Assembly (NCBI GenBank): GCA_025362325.1 | Contig: JANYGO010000373.1 | Span: 1-34,170 of the forward strand | Reading direction: 5' to 3' | Origin: Cyanobacteriota bacterium | Lineage (GTDB): Bacteria; Cyanobacteriota; Cyanobacteriia; Cyanobacteriales; Microcoleaceae | DNA: 34,170 nt | Shown here: positions 7,698 to 15,417 of the stretch, one piece after another | How the letters are laid out: each line of letters starts with the position of its first letter | Numbering within the stretch: the first letter of the stretch is position 1 | The notes under the pieces: generated by a model | The model's database searches: none | What the model was told of the DNA's origin: nothing | What the model saw: the letters and a program-made list of their open reading frames with translations, nothing else | Translations under genes and position numbers: made by a program

Positions 7698-7817
7698 TCA
7701 CTGCTCACCCCGTAACTGCGCCCTTGCTCGATCGAGCGCATCTTTCGTCGGAGCATCAAAAACTCCGCTGATTGAGCCTGTGTAAAAGCCGAGGCCTTGC
7801 AGCCGGGTTTGCAATTA
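7698..7817 (-). pseudogene. Severed 3' end of the peptidoglycan-binding gene
   Basis: Directly after the TAA (7815-7817) of the upstream frame, the same frame stays open for 38 codons to TGA at 7698-7700. It begins LQTRLQGLGFYTGSISGVFD and continues through APTKDALDRARAQLRGEQ. This has the pattern of a peptidoglycan-binding repeat (LQxxLxxLGFYxGxIxGxFDxxTxxAL), as in the five repeats before it. It is most simply the original end of the gene, cut off by a CAA-to-TAA change. Confidence 0.75.
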
Positions 7818-9257
7818 CTGAATGCTCGATCGACGAGAGTTGAAACTGCTGCTGCTAATCGGAACAGCAGGAACAGCAACCCGCCCAGCTAATCCGTTTT
7901 GGAGCGCAGCCAAAGTCGCCGGAGTGGCAATACCCGTCGCCGGCGACAAATTGCGTTCCCGCTGAAACGACAGCACCGCCCACTCAGTCTCGGCTCCAAA
8001 TACTCCATTGATCAAGCCTGGGTTTTTACCCAGACTCTTGAGCGCGGACTGAAGCTGTCGGACACCAGGCCCAGTATCACCCCGCCGCAAACCCGCTGCG
8101 ACTGGCTGCTGCGCCTGTGCAGCTTGCTTGTTGCCTTGCCGCAAAGCCGATCGAGTGCTGCGATCGACTGTGCCAGTCCCGGACAACCCGCAATCTCTCT
8201 GAAACCGGATCAAAGCTGCTTGAGTTGGTCGATCGAACCAACCGTGAATCTGGCTCCTGTAATAACCCAATTGTTGCAGCCGCCGCTGCACAAATTCCAC
8301 TTGTCGGCCTCTGTCGCCGAGTTCCAGAAAATCTCCGGCATTGCTCTGCTGCTCATTTTCCGTGGGCAATGAGGTAATTTGAGCTTCCCTCATTTGGGCA
8401 TCGATAGCAGTCAAAGTCGCAGTGTCAGCGCAGCCGTCAGAAACCAGATTGTAATCTTGCTGAAAACGAGTCACAGCGTAGAGAGTGCGTTCACGAAACT
8501 TGCCGTCAACGCCACCTTCAAAATAGCCCAAAGCTTTTAACTGCCGCTGGATCAAGTCTACCGTCGCCCCTCTGTCGCCGAACCGCAGCCCCTTGCAACC
8601 GCCATTTCCCGAAATAGTCTCCGGGGGCGTAACGGGGGGAATTGGTCTGGTGGAGCCAAACAGCAAAGCTAAAGTTTGCCTGTCAGCAACTCCAGTCACC
8701 CGCAGTCGATTGATGCGCTGGAAGTATCTCACCGCATTGAGGGTAATTTCGCGAAAACTCCCTGTGGGATTTGCGTTGAAGTAGCCTAGCTGTTGCAATC
8801 TGCGCTGGAGATCCGAAACATCTGCACCCGAGTCTCCAAAACGCAGCTCGGTATAGTTTGTATAAGTAGTTTTAAAAGGTCGATCGTCCTCGGCTAAACT
8901 GTTGAGTGCGGTCACAGTAGCTGTATCTGGCCTACCAGTCAGCGACAGTTGATAGTCTCGCTGAAAGTTAGTCAGAGCTTGTTTTGTTACCGGGCCGAGC
9001 TGACCGGTGGAAGATCTGGGAAAATAGCCAAGATCCCGCAATCTGTCTTGAACAGATCGCACATTTGGATAAACCGGATTTATTTGAGCAAAAGCCGAAC
9101 CGGCTGCACTCAAAACCGACAGCATCAAAGCCAGAGACAGCAAACGAACATAAGTCTGAGTCGATAGGTTTTGCCACTTGGGTGCATCAAAAATTTTCGA
9201 CTCTGGTGCGGGTGCTTCGCAAACAAGAGCAAGTTCGAGGTAGGCGAGGGATTCCAT
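7815..9257 (-). CDS. Secreted protein with five peptidoglycan-binding repeats
   Basis: A 480-residue protein with a hydrophobic segment at ~38-58 ending in SAFAQ, a probable signal peptide, preceded by a 35-residue N-terminal extension. Five PG_binding_1-type repeats follow at roughly 66-115, 137-195, 226-285, 310-370 and 392-450; each has the pattern LQxxLxxLGYFxxxxxGxFxxxTxxALxxFQ. Such repeats bind cell-wall peptidoglycan, often next to an enzyme domain, but no catalytic domain is seen here. The reading frame ends at an in-frame TAA and the next 38 codons encode a further repeat, so the original protein was probably 519 residues. The ATG has no clear ribosome-binding site. It stands alone, convergent with fur. 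Confidence 0.85.
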   Translation of the reverse strand: MESLAYLELALVCEAPAPESKIFDAPKWQNLSTQTYVRLLSLALMLSVLSAAGSAFAQINPVYPNVRSVQDRLRDLGYFPRSSTGQLGPVTKQALTNFQRDYQLSLTGRPDTATVTALNSLAEDDRPFKTTYTNYTELRFGDSGADVSDLQRRLQQLGYFNANPTGSFREITLNAVRYFQRINRLRVTGVADRQTLALLFGSTRPIPPVTPPETISGNGGCKGLRFGDRGATVDLIQRQLKALGYFEGGVDGKFRERTLYAVTRFQQDYNLVSDGCADTATLTAIDAQMREAQITSLPTENEQQSNAGDFLELGDRGRQVEFVQRRLQQLGYYRSQIHGWFDRPTQAALIRFQRDCGLSGTGTVDRSTRSALRQGNKQAAQAQQPVAAGLRRGDTGPGVRQLQSALKSLGKNPGLINGVFGAETEWAVLSFQRERNLSPATGIATPATLAALQNGLAGRVAVPAVPISSSSFNSRRSSIQ

Positions 9258-9797
9258 AACTTTTTACTGTGAAATTGTGGCTGTGGTATCTGGACAAACT
9301 CGCAAAGCTGAGCTTTGGGTTGCTAAAAATCTATTAAGGCTAAGTTTTACCTGTTTTGGCGAAGCACCCGTGTTTGAAAAAAAATTGCCTTCAAAAATAA
9401 TTACAGGTAATAACCAAGATAGCATCGCTGTTTATGGAGCAATACGCTTGGGTTAACAATTTTTATTGCCCGGAGAACCCCCTCGCATCCCCCGATCGAA
9501 AAGGGACTTTGATCGAGTTCTTGTTCCCCCTTTTTTTTAAGAGGGCTAGGGGGGATCAGCATGATCCCAAGCGTATTGGTTTATATAGACGCGAGAGTCA
9601 GGAAAATAGTTGGCAGCCACATCTTAGCCTTGATGGCGGAAAAATGACCAGTTTTTGCGTATTTTTGGCTAAAACTTTCTTTTGTGGTCGCTAAAAAAAA
9701 TATTTGTTGACTATAAATTAAAAATCCTCACCCTTGCTAGTTGCAAACAGGGTGGGGACTTGATTGGTTGACTATTCTGTAAAAATGGGACATTAAC
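9258..9797. other. Intergenic region with an inverted-repeat element
   Basis: A 540-bp gap. The main structure is the repeat-bounded block at 9441-9577. An open frame at 9434-9694 crosses that block and looks accidental. I see no RNA gene in the remainder. Confidence 0.5.
9441..9577. mobile_element. MITE-like element with AATACGCTTGGG ends
   Basis: Perfect 12-bp terminal inverted repeats AATACGCTTGGG (9441-9452) and CCCAAGCGTATT (9566-9577) enclose 113 bp with CCCCCTCGCATCCCCC and AGGGGGGATC tracts. The interior resembles the two longer elements at 1462-1855 and 31173-31370, suggesting a related family with different ends. It has no coding capacity. Confidence 0.55.
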
Positions 9798-9974
9798 TTA
9801 AATTAAGCCGAACCGATCGCAAATTAAAGCTATTCCGGCTGCAAACACAGTAATTCCCAAGGCTACCAGCGGGTTTTGTCCTCTGCTCACCGCAAAAGAA
9901 GTGACCACCCCAGCTCCTAAAGCCGCAGTTACAGCAGCAGTCGCCAAATCTCGATCGGGACGTTTGTCGTACAT
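9798..9974 (-). CDS. Small two-helix membrane protein
   Basis: A 58-residue protein starting MYDKRPDRDLAT and containing two hydrophobic helices (about residues 12-30 and 35-52) before CDRFGLI. I do not recognise its function; many small cyanobacterial membrane proteins look like this. The ATG at 9972-9974 is chosen over an in-frame upstream ATG at 10034 because the extra 20 residues look unconserved and break the compact layout; neither start has a clear ribosome-binding site. It is isolated from neighbours by repeat-rich DNA. Confidence 0.5.
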   Translation of the reverse strand: MYDKRPDRDLATAAVTAALGAGVVTSFAVSRGQNPLVALGITVFAAGIALICDRFGLI

Positions 9975-10554
9975 ATTTTTGATTGTTGGTAGCTGTGAAG
10001 CTGAAAACTTAGATCTTGTAATCAAAGCTATCACTCTTGCTTCTGCTGCGGTGACAAAAGCCTACGCTTTGCAACTAACCTTAAAATTTTGCTAATTTTC
10101 TTAACATACTCTCATTAACAAGATAAGTTGAAATTATGTATTTTCGAGTTTTTCAGTTGAGTTTTAGCTATTCAAACCCTTTGTATGCTGAGCTTTCATG
10201 CCAAATTTAAGATTTTGCTGGGGCGATCGCGCCTACTTTCTCTGCCTCTGAGACTGCAATCCCCAATATCCACGACTTGCCCAACAACCAAAGAAACCGG
10301 GTTTCTGGACAAAAGACCAACGCTTTTAGGCTGAACCCGCGACCTGAAACCCGGTTTCTGAGACTCTGTACGCAAGTCATAATCTTGTAAATAAATTTAA
10401 CTTGACTTATTAGTATAAATGTGTAGCTAGGTAGTTGAGACAAAAGACAGGAAAAAACCAAGCGTTGGCGAACAACCTGCACGCAGGGATTGCTGTCCTG
10501 GGAATCGTTTTGCTAACGCCACCCTCACAATCAAATTACTATATTGTCTAACTT
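9975..10554. other. Intergenic region with dispersed palindromes
   Basis: About 580 bp with no supported gene. It contains the paired AGAAACCGGGTTTCT repeat at 10292-10370 and a GGGGCGATCGCGCC HIP1 site near 10219. The minus-strand frame at 10207-10482 runs through the repeat and is judged accidental. Confidence 0.5.
10292..10370. repeat. Paired AGAAACCGGGTTTCT palindrome, best copy
   Basis: AGAAACCGGGTTTCT (10292-10306) and GAAACCCGGTTTCT (10346-10359) flank a spacer with CTTTTAGG, followed by GAGACTCTGT. The copy at 23527-23610 has the same order (GAAAC-GGGTTT, CTTTTAGG, GAAACCCGGTTTCT, GACACTCTGT), so the whole ~80-bp unit is the repeat. Confidence 0.8.
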
Positions 10555-11016
10555 CTATTCGCCTTCAACTTTTTCAGTATTGCCACCCTTCACCCAACCT
10601 TCGCGATTGCCATCCTCAACCCGAACTCGCTGCCACTCTTTGTCCGGCGAATCTTCCAAAACCACGACTTTTTCCTTGTAACCAACACCGCCAAGGCGGT
10701 TCGAGTCTCGGTTGCCGCTATCCCGGAGAATTAAGCCGATCGGCTGAGTAACCAGAGCTCGGTAAGCTCCCGGTTCCAGCGGTTTCGGAGACGGGGCATC
10801 GCTAGAAGTAGAAACAGGGCTGGCCTTGTCTGTCGGCTTCACCCCAGCCCCGGCAATCTGAACGGCTGTTTTGTCGTTGGGAAAAACAGGTCTTTCCGGC
10901 GGAGTGCTTAGCTTAGAGGCAAAGTAAACGGCTGCCGCCACGCTAGCGCCTGCCATCAGCACGATCGCTAGCAGAAAACCCACTAAAAACTTGAAAACGC
11001 TATATACACTGCTCAT
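10555..11016 (-). CDS. Membrane-anchored SH3-domain protein
   Basis: A 153-residue protein: a single membrane segment at ~8-34, a Pro/Ser/Thr-rich linker (~35-82), then a bacterial SH3 domain (~85-150) recognisable from ALVTQPIGLILRDSG, KVVVLEDS and WQRVRVEDGNREGWVKGG. Such domains usually bind cell-wall peptides or other periplasmic partners. It lies 93 bp downstream of ycf46 on the same strand, with only a 7-bp tandem repeat array between them, so cotranscription is likely. A functional link to ycf46 is not shown. Confidence 0.8.
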   Translation of the reverse strand: MSSVYSVFKFLVGFLLAIVLMAGASVAAAVYFASKLSTPPERPVFPNDKTAVQIAGAGVKPTDKASPVSTSSDAPSPKPLEPGAYRALVTQPIGLILRDSGNRDSNRLGGVGYKEKVVVLEDSPDKEWQRVRVEDGNREGWVKGGNTEKVEGE

Positions 11017-11019
11017 TGC

Positions 11020-11100
11020 TGACTGTTGACTGTTGACTGTTGACTGTTGACTGCTGACTGTTGACTGTTGACTGCTGACTGTTGACTGCTGACTGTTGAC
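11020..11100. repeat. Short tandem repeat array, 7-bp unit TGACTGT
   Basis: About eleven 7-bp units alternating TGACTGT and TGACTGC fill almost the whole gap between ycf46 and the SH3 gene. It is a typical cyanobacterial short tandemly repeated sequence, and its copy number is likely to vary between strains. Confidence 0.9.
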
Positions 11101-11109
11101 TTCGATCGA

Positions 11110-12618
11110 CTATCCCTGAATCCGGCGGCTCAAACTGCCGTATCTCGAAGCAAGGCGAGCTTTCCCAGCAGCAGCCCAATCTTGGAGAAACTGGATTTGT
11201 TCGCTCGCGGTTCTGGCTAAGGGCACCATCTGACTAGCTGATTCTAAAATATCATCTGTGGTAAAGTCTCGATTTTGGCTAAACCCAATGTGCATAGCTT
11301 CAATCAAAGTTTGCTCGATTTCGGCTCCTGAAAAATCGGGAGTTTCGTAAGCCAAGCGCTCTAAATCGTAATTTTTGATGCAGTGTGATCGCAACCGCAA
11401 CAAATGTACCTCAAAAATCGCCTGCCGTTCCTCCTGAGTGGGCAAACCCACAAAAAATATTTCGTCAAACCTGCCTTTTCTGAGCATTTCCGGCGGCAAA
11501 GACTGGATGTTATTGGCGGTGGCGACGACAAACACCGGCGAAGTTTTTTCGCCTAACCAAGTAATAAAAGTTCCGAACACGCGGCTGGTTGTCCCGGAAT
11601 CGCCTTTACCCTCTAATCCCGAAAAAGCTTTGTCAATCTCGTCAATCCACAGCACGCAGGGCGCTAAAGCTTCTGCTAGCTGAATCATTTGTCTGGTGCG
11701 CGATTCCGATTCGCCGACTAATCCGGCAAACAAGCGCCCGACATCCAACCGCAGTAAAGGTAAATGCCAGTGATGGGCGATCGCCTTTGCAGTTAAGGAT
11801 TTTCCGGTTCCTTGAATTCCGACTAACAACAAACCTCTGGGATGCGGCAAACCGTATTGGCGGGCGCGATCGGAAAAAGCACCGCCGCGCCGCAGCAGCC
11901 ATTCTTTGAGATTGTCCAAACCGCCGATATCGGAGATATTTTCGCGCGCTGGGTAAAAATCGAGAATTTGAGTTTGGCGGATTGTTTGGCGCTTTTCTTC
12001 TAAAATCAGTTCCGCGTCGTCGGGATGGAGTTCGCCTCTGGTGGCGATCGCCTTTGCCAAGACTCGGCGGATTCGTTCGATAGACAATCCTTGACAGGAG
12101 CGCACCGTTTCGTCCAGCAAACGCCCTTCTATGGCTTGTCCGGTAGCCCCTAACAGTCTTTCCACCTCACTTTTGATTTCCGCCGCCGCAGGCAGGGGAA
12201 ACTCCAAAACTGTGATGACTTCGCTGAGGTCTTCGGGAATCGAAACTATCGGAGATACGATGACAATATTTTTGGGTACAGATTTGAGGAGTCTCGCCAA
12301 ATTCCGCAGCTTGCGGGAAATCGCCACATCTTCTAAAAACCGCTGAAAGTCCCGCAGAATAAAAATTGCCGCCGCGGATGCTGGCAGTTTTTCGATAAAT
12401 TCTAAAGCTTGCAAGGGGTTGCGCTTGCCAAAACCGGCATCGTTGGGATTGCCTTGGTAGCCGTCAACAAAATCCCAGATGTAGACTGCGCGAGTACCCT
12501 GTTTTTTGGCGCATTGGGCGATCGCCACTTCTACGCGCTCTTCTTCCCGTGTGGGAATGTAAATTAGGGGATAGCGCGATCGTAGCAGCAGTTCAAACTC
12601 GTCGCTAAAAATAGTCAT
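11110..12618 (-). CDS. ycf46: Ycf46-type AAA+ ATPase
   Basis: A 502-residue protein with the layout of Ycf46, an AAA+ ATPase found in cyanobacteria and red-lineage plastids and linked in Synechocystis to the response to low inorganic carbon. The first ~220 residues are the family-specific N-terminal domain (FELLLRSRYPLIYIPTREEE at ~8-27). The ATPase domain has Walker A GIQGTGKS (267-274), Walker B CVLWIDEID (321-329) and an arginine-finger region RKGRFDE (~378-384), followed by the helical lid with DFSGAEIEQ. All catalytic residues look present. The ATG start follows a 7-bp repeat array that fills the upstream region; no clear promoter or ribosome-binding site is seen. The SH3 gene lies downstream. 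Confidence 0.93.
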   Translation of the reverse strand: MTIFSDEFELLLRSRYPLIYIPTREEERVEVAIAQCAKKQGTRAVYIWDFVDGYQGNPNDAGFGKRNPLQALEFIEKLPASAAAIFILRDFQRFLEDVAISRKLRNLARLLKSVPKNIVIVSPIVSIPEDLSEVITVLEFPLPAAAEIKSEVERLLGATGQAIEGRLLDETVRSCQGLSIERIRRVLAKAIATRGELHPDDAELILEEKRQTIRQTQILDFYPARENISDIGGLDNLKEWLLRRGGAFSDRARQYGLPHPRGLLLVGIQGTGKSLTAKAIAHHWHLPLLRLDVGRLFAGLVGESESRTRQMIQLAEALAPCVLWIDEIDKAFSGLEGKGDSGTTSRVFGTFITWLGEKTSPVFVVATANNIQSLPPEMLRKGRFDEIFFVGLPTQEERQAIFEVHLLRLRSHCIKNYDLERLAYETPDFSGAEIEQTLIEAMHIGFSQNRDFTTDDILESASQMVPLARTASEQIQFLQDWAAAGKARLASRYGSLSRRIQG

Positions 12619-12681
12619 TTGTCAGTTGTCAGTTGTCAGTTGTCAGTTGTCAGTAGCCAGTAGTCAGTTGTCAGTTGTCAT
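12619..12681. repeat. Short tandem repeat array, 7-bp unit TCAGTTG
   Basis: Eight or nine 7-bp units (TCAGTTG, some TCAGTAG/CCAGTAG) lie immediately upstream of the ycf46 start codon. Confidence 0.9.
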
Positions 12682-12966
12682 TAGTTAGCTGGTGTGATTT
12701 TTTTTGCCGTGGTTATTGCACAGTTATTCGTTGTTCTGCCAATTCTGAAAAGTATGGCTACATAGAGATTGTTTTAGGCGCGATGATGATATGTGTAGGG
12801 ACACGGCATCTAGCCGTATCCGGCGCGGGTAGCTGGGACTTTTAAATTGGTATAAGAACAAGATTCAGGATTGTAGCAATACTTTTTTAAATTCGTATTA
12901 GCTAATGACCGCTGCTTTCCTGCTTTCCTGCCTACTGCCTACTGCCTACTGCCCACTGGCTACTGC
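12619..12966. other. Repeat-filled gap between the DUF177 gene and ycf46
   Basis: Contains a 7-bp array TCAGTTG (12619-12681), a degenerate GTAGGGACACGGCATC palindrome (12795-12825) and another 7-bp array CTACTGC (12929-12969). No gene is seen. Any ycf46 promoter must lie here but none stands out. Confidence 0.6.
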
Positions 12967-12969
12967 CTA
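12929..12969. repeat. Short tandem repeat array, 7-bp unit CTACTGC
   Basis: CTACTGC-type units (variants CCACTGG, CTACTGC) run up to and just into the 3' end of the DUF177 gene, whose stop codon (CTA on the plus strand at 12967-12969) is part of the last unit. Confidence 0.85.
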
Positions 12970-13482
12970 AGGCAATTGCCGTTTAAGTGCTGCTAGAGAT
13001 GCCCAGCGACTGTCCGATGCAGCTTCTGAGCTTTCTGTCTCTTCTGAATCATCATTTAAATCTATTCCAGGACATTGGGTATCGCATAACTGTTTGTGCG
13101 GCAGTTCCAAACACATTTGCTGATACACCCAATCACTTGGAGAAAAATAGCCACCAGGGGACAAATTTTCCACCAAATCTTCTAAATCAACTTCAAATTC
13201 TCCTGAACTTGAATCTGTCTGAGTTTCTTTTTCTTCCAGCCAAATTATTTCAGATGATTGGAGTTTCAAACGGTGATTATATTGTTTCAGGCATCTGTGA
13301 CAGGTGAGAGTCACAATTGTTTCTGCTTTCGCCTTCACCTCTAGATAATTCCCTTGGTGAGTCACTTGCAGCCGCCCCCGCACCGGAGTAAGAGTTTCTA
13401 AATCGGGGAGAATTTCTTCAAAATCAATGACCTCTTTCCGCTCGGTTTTGGTGAGTAGATGAGGGATATAAATTGTCTCCAT
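12967..13482 (-). CDS. DUF177/YceD family protein
   Basis: A 171-residue protein of the YceD/DUF177 family, which in other bacteria affects 23S rRNA levels and in plants is needed for plastid ribosome maturation. Features seen: the N-terminal strand-rich domain with TPVRGRLQVTHQGNYLEV, the Cys pair TCHRCLKQY (~60-68), the acidic middle part FEVDLEDLVENLSPGG, the second Cys pair CDTQCPGI and the C-terminal DSRWASLAALKRQLP that closes family members. It lies 99 bp downstream of jag on the same strand, and the company of rpmH, rnpA, yidC and jag supports a role in RNA or ribosome metabolism. The last codons run into a 7-bp repeat array. Confidence 0.88.
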   Translation of the reverse strand: METIYIPHLLTKTERKEVIDFEEILPDLETLTPVRGRLQVTHQGNYLEVKAKAETIVTLTCHRCLKQYNHRLKLQSSEIIWLEEKETQTDSSSGEFEVDLEDLVENLSPGGYFSPSDWVYQQMCLELPHKQLCDTQCPGIDLNDDSEETESSEAASDSRWASLAALKRQLP

Positions 13483-13550
13483 AATTATCTTTCGCCGTTT
13501 GATTATCCTCGTCTCAAGGCAAAAGTCAAAAGGAATAGCTAATTTTTGGC

Positions 13551-13571
13551 TTTTTCCTTTTTCCTTTTTCC
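13551..13571. repeat. Short tandem repeat, 7-bp unit TTTTTCC
   Basis: Three TTTTTCC units lie in the 99-bp gap between jag and the DUF177 gene. Confidence 0.8.
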
Positions 13572-13581
13572 CTGTTTACCG

Positions 13582-14055
13582 TCAGCGCAGCCGCACTACC
13601 AAACGCCGATCGGCATCTTGTCCTTGACTGTAGGTTTCTATATCCTCACATTCGCTCAAAAAGCTGTGAACTTGACGGCGTTCTGCCGAAGACAGCGATT
13701 TGAGTTCAAATTCAGTTCCCGTCGATCGCGCTTGCTCTGCTGCATATTCTGCGATCGATCGCAGTTCCTCTTGGCGGCGGAGGCGATAGCCATTGAGTTC
13801 AACTGTATAAGGAATGGGTTCCTCTGACTCGTTACCTATGTTCGCAACCGCATTGCAGAGGTACTGAATGGCATCGATTACATCACCGTCAGGCCCGACT
13901 AAAATCGCCACTTGTTCTGGACTCAGATTGCTTTCATCTATTGTCATCCAATAGCAATCTTTTTGTTGTTCGCATACCACTTTTGACGGAATTTCGGACA
14001 GTTTTAGTAATTCTTCTAACCATTGCTGTCCGCGCTGCATTTGAGATTCTTTCAT
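13582..14055 (-). CDS. jag: Jag/KhpB-type RNA-binding protein (KH and R3H domains)
   Basis: About 157 residues, combining a KH-like domain (LVGPDGDVIDAIQYLCNAV, with the G-x-x-G type loop) and a C-terminal R3H domain (SLSSAERRQVHSFLSECEDIETYSQG, then RRLVVRL). KhpB/Jag proteins bind RNA and are usually encoded next to yidC, as here. The ATG at 14055 gives MKESQMQRGQQWLEELL, which I recall as typical for cyanobacterial relatives. A TTG at 14067 would overlap the yidC stop by 4 bp (TTGA) and add four residues; translational coupling makes it a fair alternative. No strong ribosome-binding site decides between them. The N-terminal Jag domain found in Firmicutes is absent, as usual in this phylum. 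Confidence 0.9.
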   Translation of the reverse strand: MKESQMQRGQQWLEELLKLSEIPSKVVCEQQKDCYWMTIDESNLSPEQVAILVGPDGDVIDAIQYLCNAVANIGNESEEPIPYTVELNGYRLRRQEELRSIAEYAAEQARSTGTEFELKSLSSAERRQVHSFLSECEDIETYSQGQDADRRLVVRLR

Positions 14056-14063
14056 TTTAACAA

Positions 14064-15212
14064 TCAAGCCTTTTTCTTAGAACGCTTGGGCTCAAAGGGA
14101 AGTGCATCTAATCCCTGTTCTTTTTGGGTTTTCGCCTCTGCTTCGTCCACAATTTTTTGCAGGTTTTCGGGCAGCGGTTCTCGGGACAAAATAAACGATT
14201 GAACTGTTTGGAAGATGTTAGCAATCAGCATATACATCAACACGCCGGCGGGCAGCGGGAAGAACAAAAACATCCCCGAAAATATAACTGGCGTCAGTTT
14301 GTTGACTGTAGCCTGTTGGGGGTTGTCGTTTGGCCCTTGTGCTTGTCCCGAAAGAGTTTGGTTGATGTACAAACTGATGCCGAAGCCCAGGATCATCACC
14401 AAAATATCCCAGTGGATTTTACCGTCTGGGTCGATCGCGCCAACGCGGCCTAGAGCCTCGATAAACAGGAATCCTTTGTTGGTAGCCAATCCGGGGATTG
14501 TGCCTTGAACTGTGGCTTCACCGGGCGCTAAGGCGACGATGTTGCCCTGTTCGTCTACCTTGACGAATTCTTCGCCTTTGATCACTTTCCAACGAGGAGC
14601 AAAGTCAATTTCGCTCTTATTTTCGGTAGCTAGGACTGTGAGAGCTTTACCCTCTGGGGTTTGAAAATCAATCTTGGTGGTGTCACCAACAGAGAGTTTG
14701 TCGCCGCCTGGAATCACGCCCACAACTGGAGCATGAAAAGTACCTGTGACGTAAATATTTTGGGGCGGTGTAGCAAAAGCTTGCGGTTGAACAGCTTCGA
14801 TTTGTTCTTTGGGCAAAACTTGAACGTTGACGCTGTAATTTATGTCAGAAAACGGCGAACCCCGCAACGTTGCAAACAGTGCAAAAAGCACTGGCATTTG
14901 CAGCACCAACGGGAAGCATCCTGCTAGAGGGTTGCCAAATTCTTTGTAGACTTGGCTCATTTCCTCCTGCTGTTTAGTAGGATTGTCTTTATAGAGTTTT
15001 TGAATTTGATCTACTCGCTCTTTCATCAACGGCTGGGCTACTTTCATGCGTCGCATATTGCGAAGAGAGCCTGCGTTGAGAGGATAGAGAGCAAAGCGAA
15101 TCACGAGCGTCAGAGATACGATCGCTAAACCGTAGCTTGGCACGATCCCGTAGAAAAAATCTAGGATCGGGAGCATGAGGTTGTTGGAAAGAAACGAGAT
15201 ACCAAAATCCAT
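14064..15212 (-). CDS. yidC: YidC/Oxa1 membrane protein insertase
   Basis: A 382-residue insertase that places proteins, including thylakoid proteins, into membranes with or without Sec. Hydrophobic segments lie at ~15-50 ([20 protein letters not shown]), ~98-115 ([19 protein letters not shown]), ~270-290 ([14 protein letters not shown]) and ~310-345 ([18 protein letters not shown]). The conserved Arg of the hydrophilic groove is in the first membrane block ([10 protein letters not shown]). Between the second and third membrane blocks lies a ~130-residue insertion resembling a bacterial Ig-like fold ([34 protein letters not shown]), known from cyanobacterial YidC and facing the lumen or periplasm. 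The C-terminus is basic (KRSKKKA). The ATG start opens the usual short N-terminus without the long periplasmic domain of E. coli YidC. Confidence 0.95.
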   Translation of the reverse strand: MDFGISFLSNNLMLPILDFFYGIVPSYGLAIVSLTLVIRFALYPLNAGSLRNMRRMKVAQPLMKERVDQIQKLYKDNPTKQQEEMSQVYKEFGNPLAGCFPLVLQMPVLFALFATLRGSPFSDINYSVNVQVLPKEQIEAVQPQAFATPPQNIYVTGTFHAPVVGVIPGGDKLSVGDTTKIDFQTPEGKALTVLATENKSEIDFAPRWKVIKGEEFVKVDEQGNIVALAPGEATVQGTIPGLATNKGFLFIEALGRVGAIDPDGKIHWDILVMILGFGISLYINQTLSGQAQGPNDNPQQATVNKLTPVIFSGMFLFFPLPAGVLMYMLIANIFQTVQSFILSREPLPENLQKIVDEAEAKTQKEQGLDALPFEPKRSKKKA

Positions 15213-15417
15213 TCGCTTTGAGTTAATTTAGGTGCTCTTTGATTTGCTGTTGAGAACTATTTTTACCCGCTGAAGGCGGGCTGCCTCAACTTTTAGGCTT
15301 TTGTCTATATCTTAGGACATTGCCCGTCGATCGACCGCCCGGCCCGCGGTTTTTTTGTCATGAGTTTGCCAATACTCGCACTGATTTCGCCCTTTAATCG
15401 GGGTGAAAGCGGTTCGG
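15213..15417. other. Gap between yidC and the PH-domain gene
   Basis: A 205-bp gap. A CCCGCTGAAGGCGGG hairpin lies near 15269-15284, and a GC-rich CGGCCCGCGG stretch followed by TTTTTTT near 15340-15356. No gene is seen; it may hold a partial terminator or promoter between the two halves of the cluster. Confidence 0.45.

Noticed and set aside
10207-10482. Minus-strand frame of 91 codons
   Set aside because: It crosses the paired AGAAACCGGGTTTCT repeat and has random composition.
11020-11100. Tandem array that could be read as a CRISPR or an origin iteron
   Set aside because: The 7-bp unit has no spacers, and similar arrays occur at many places; there is no replication gene.
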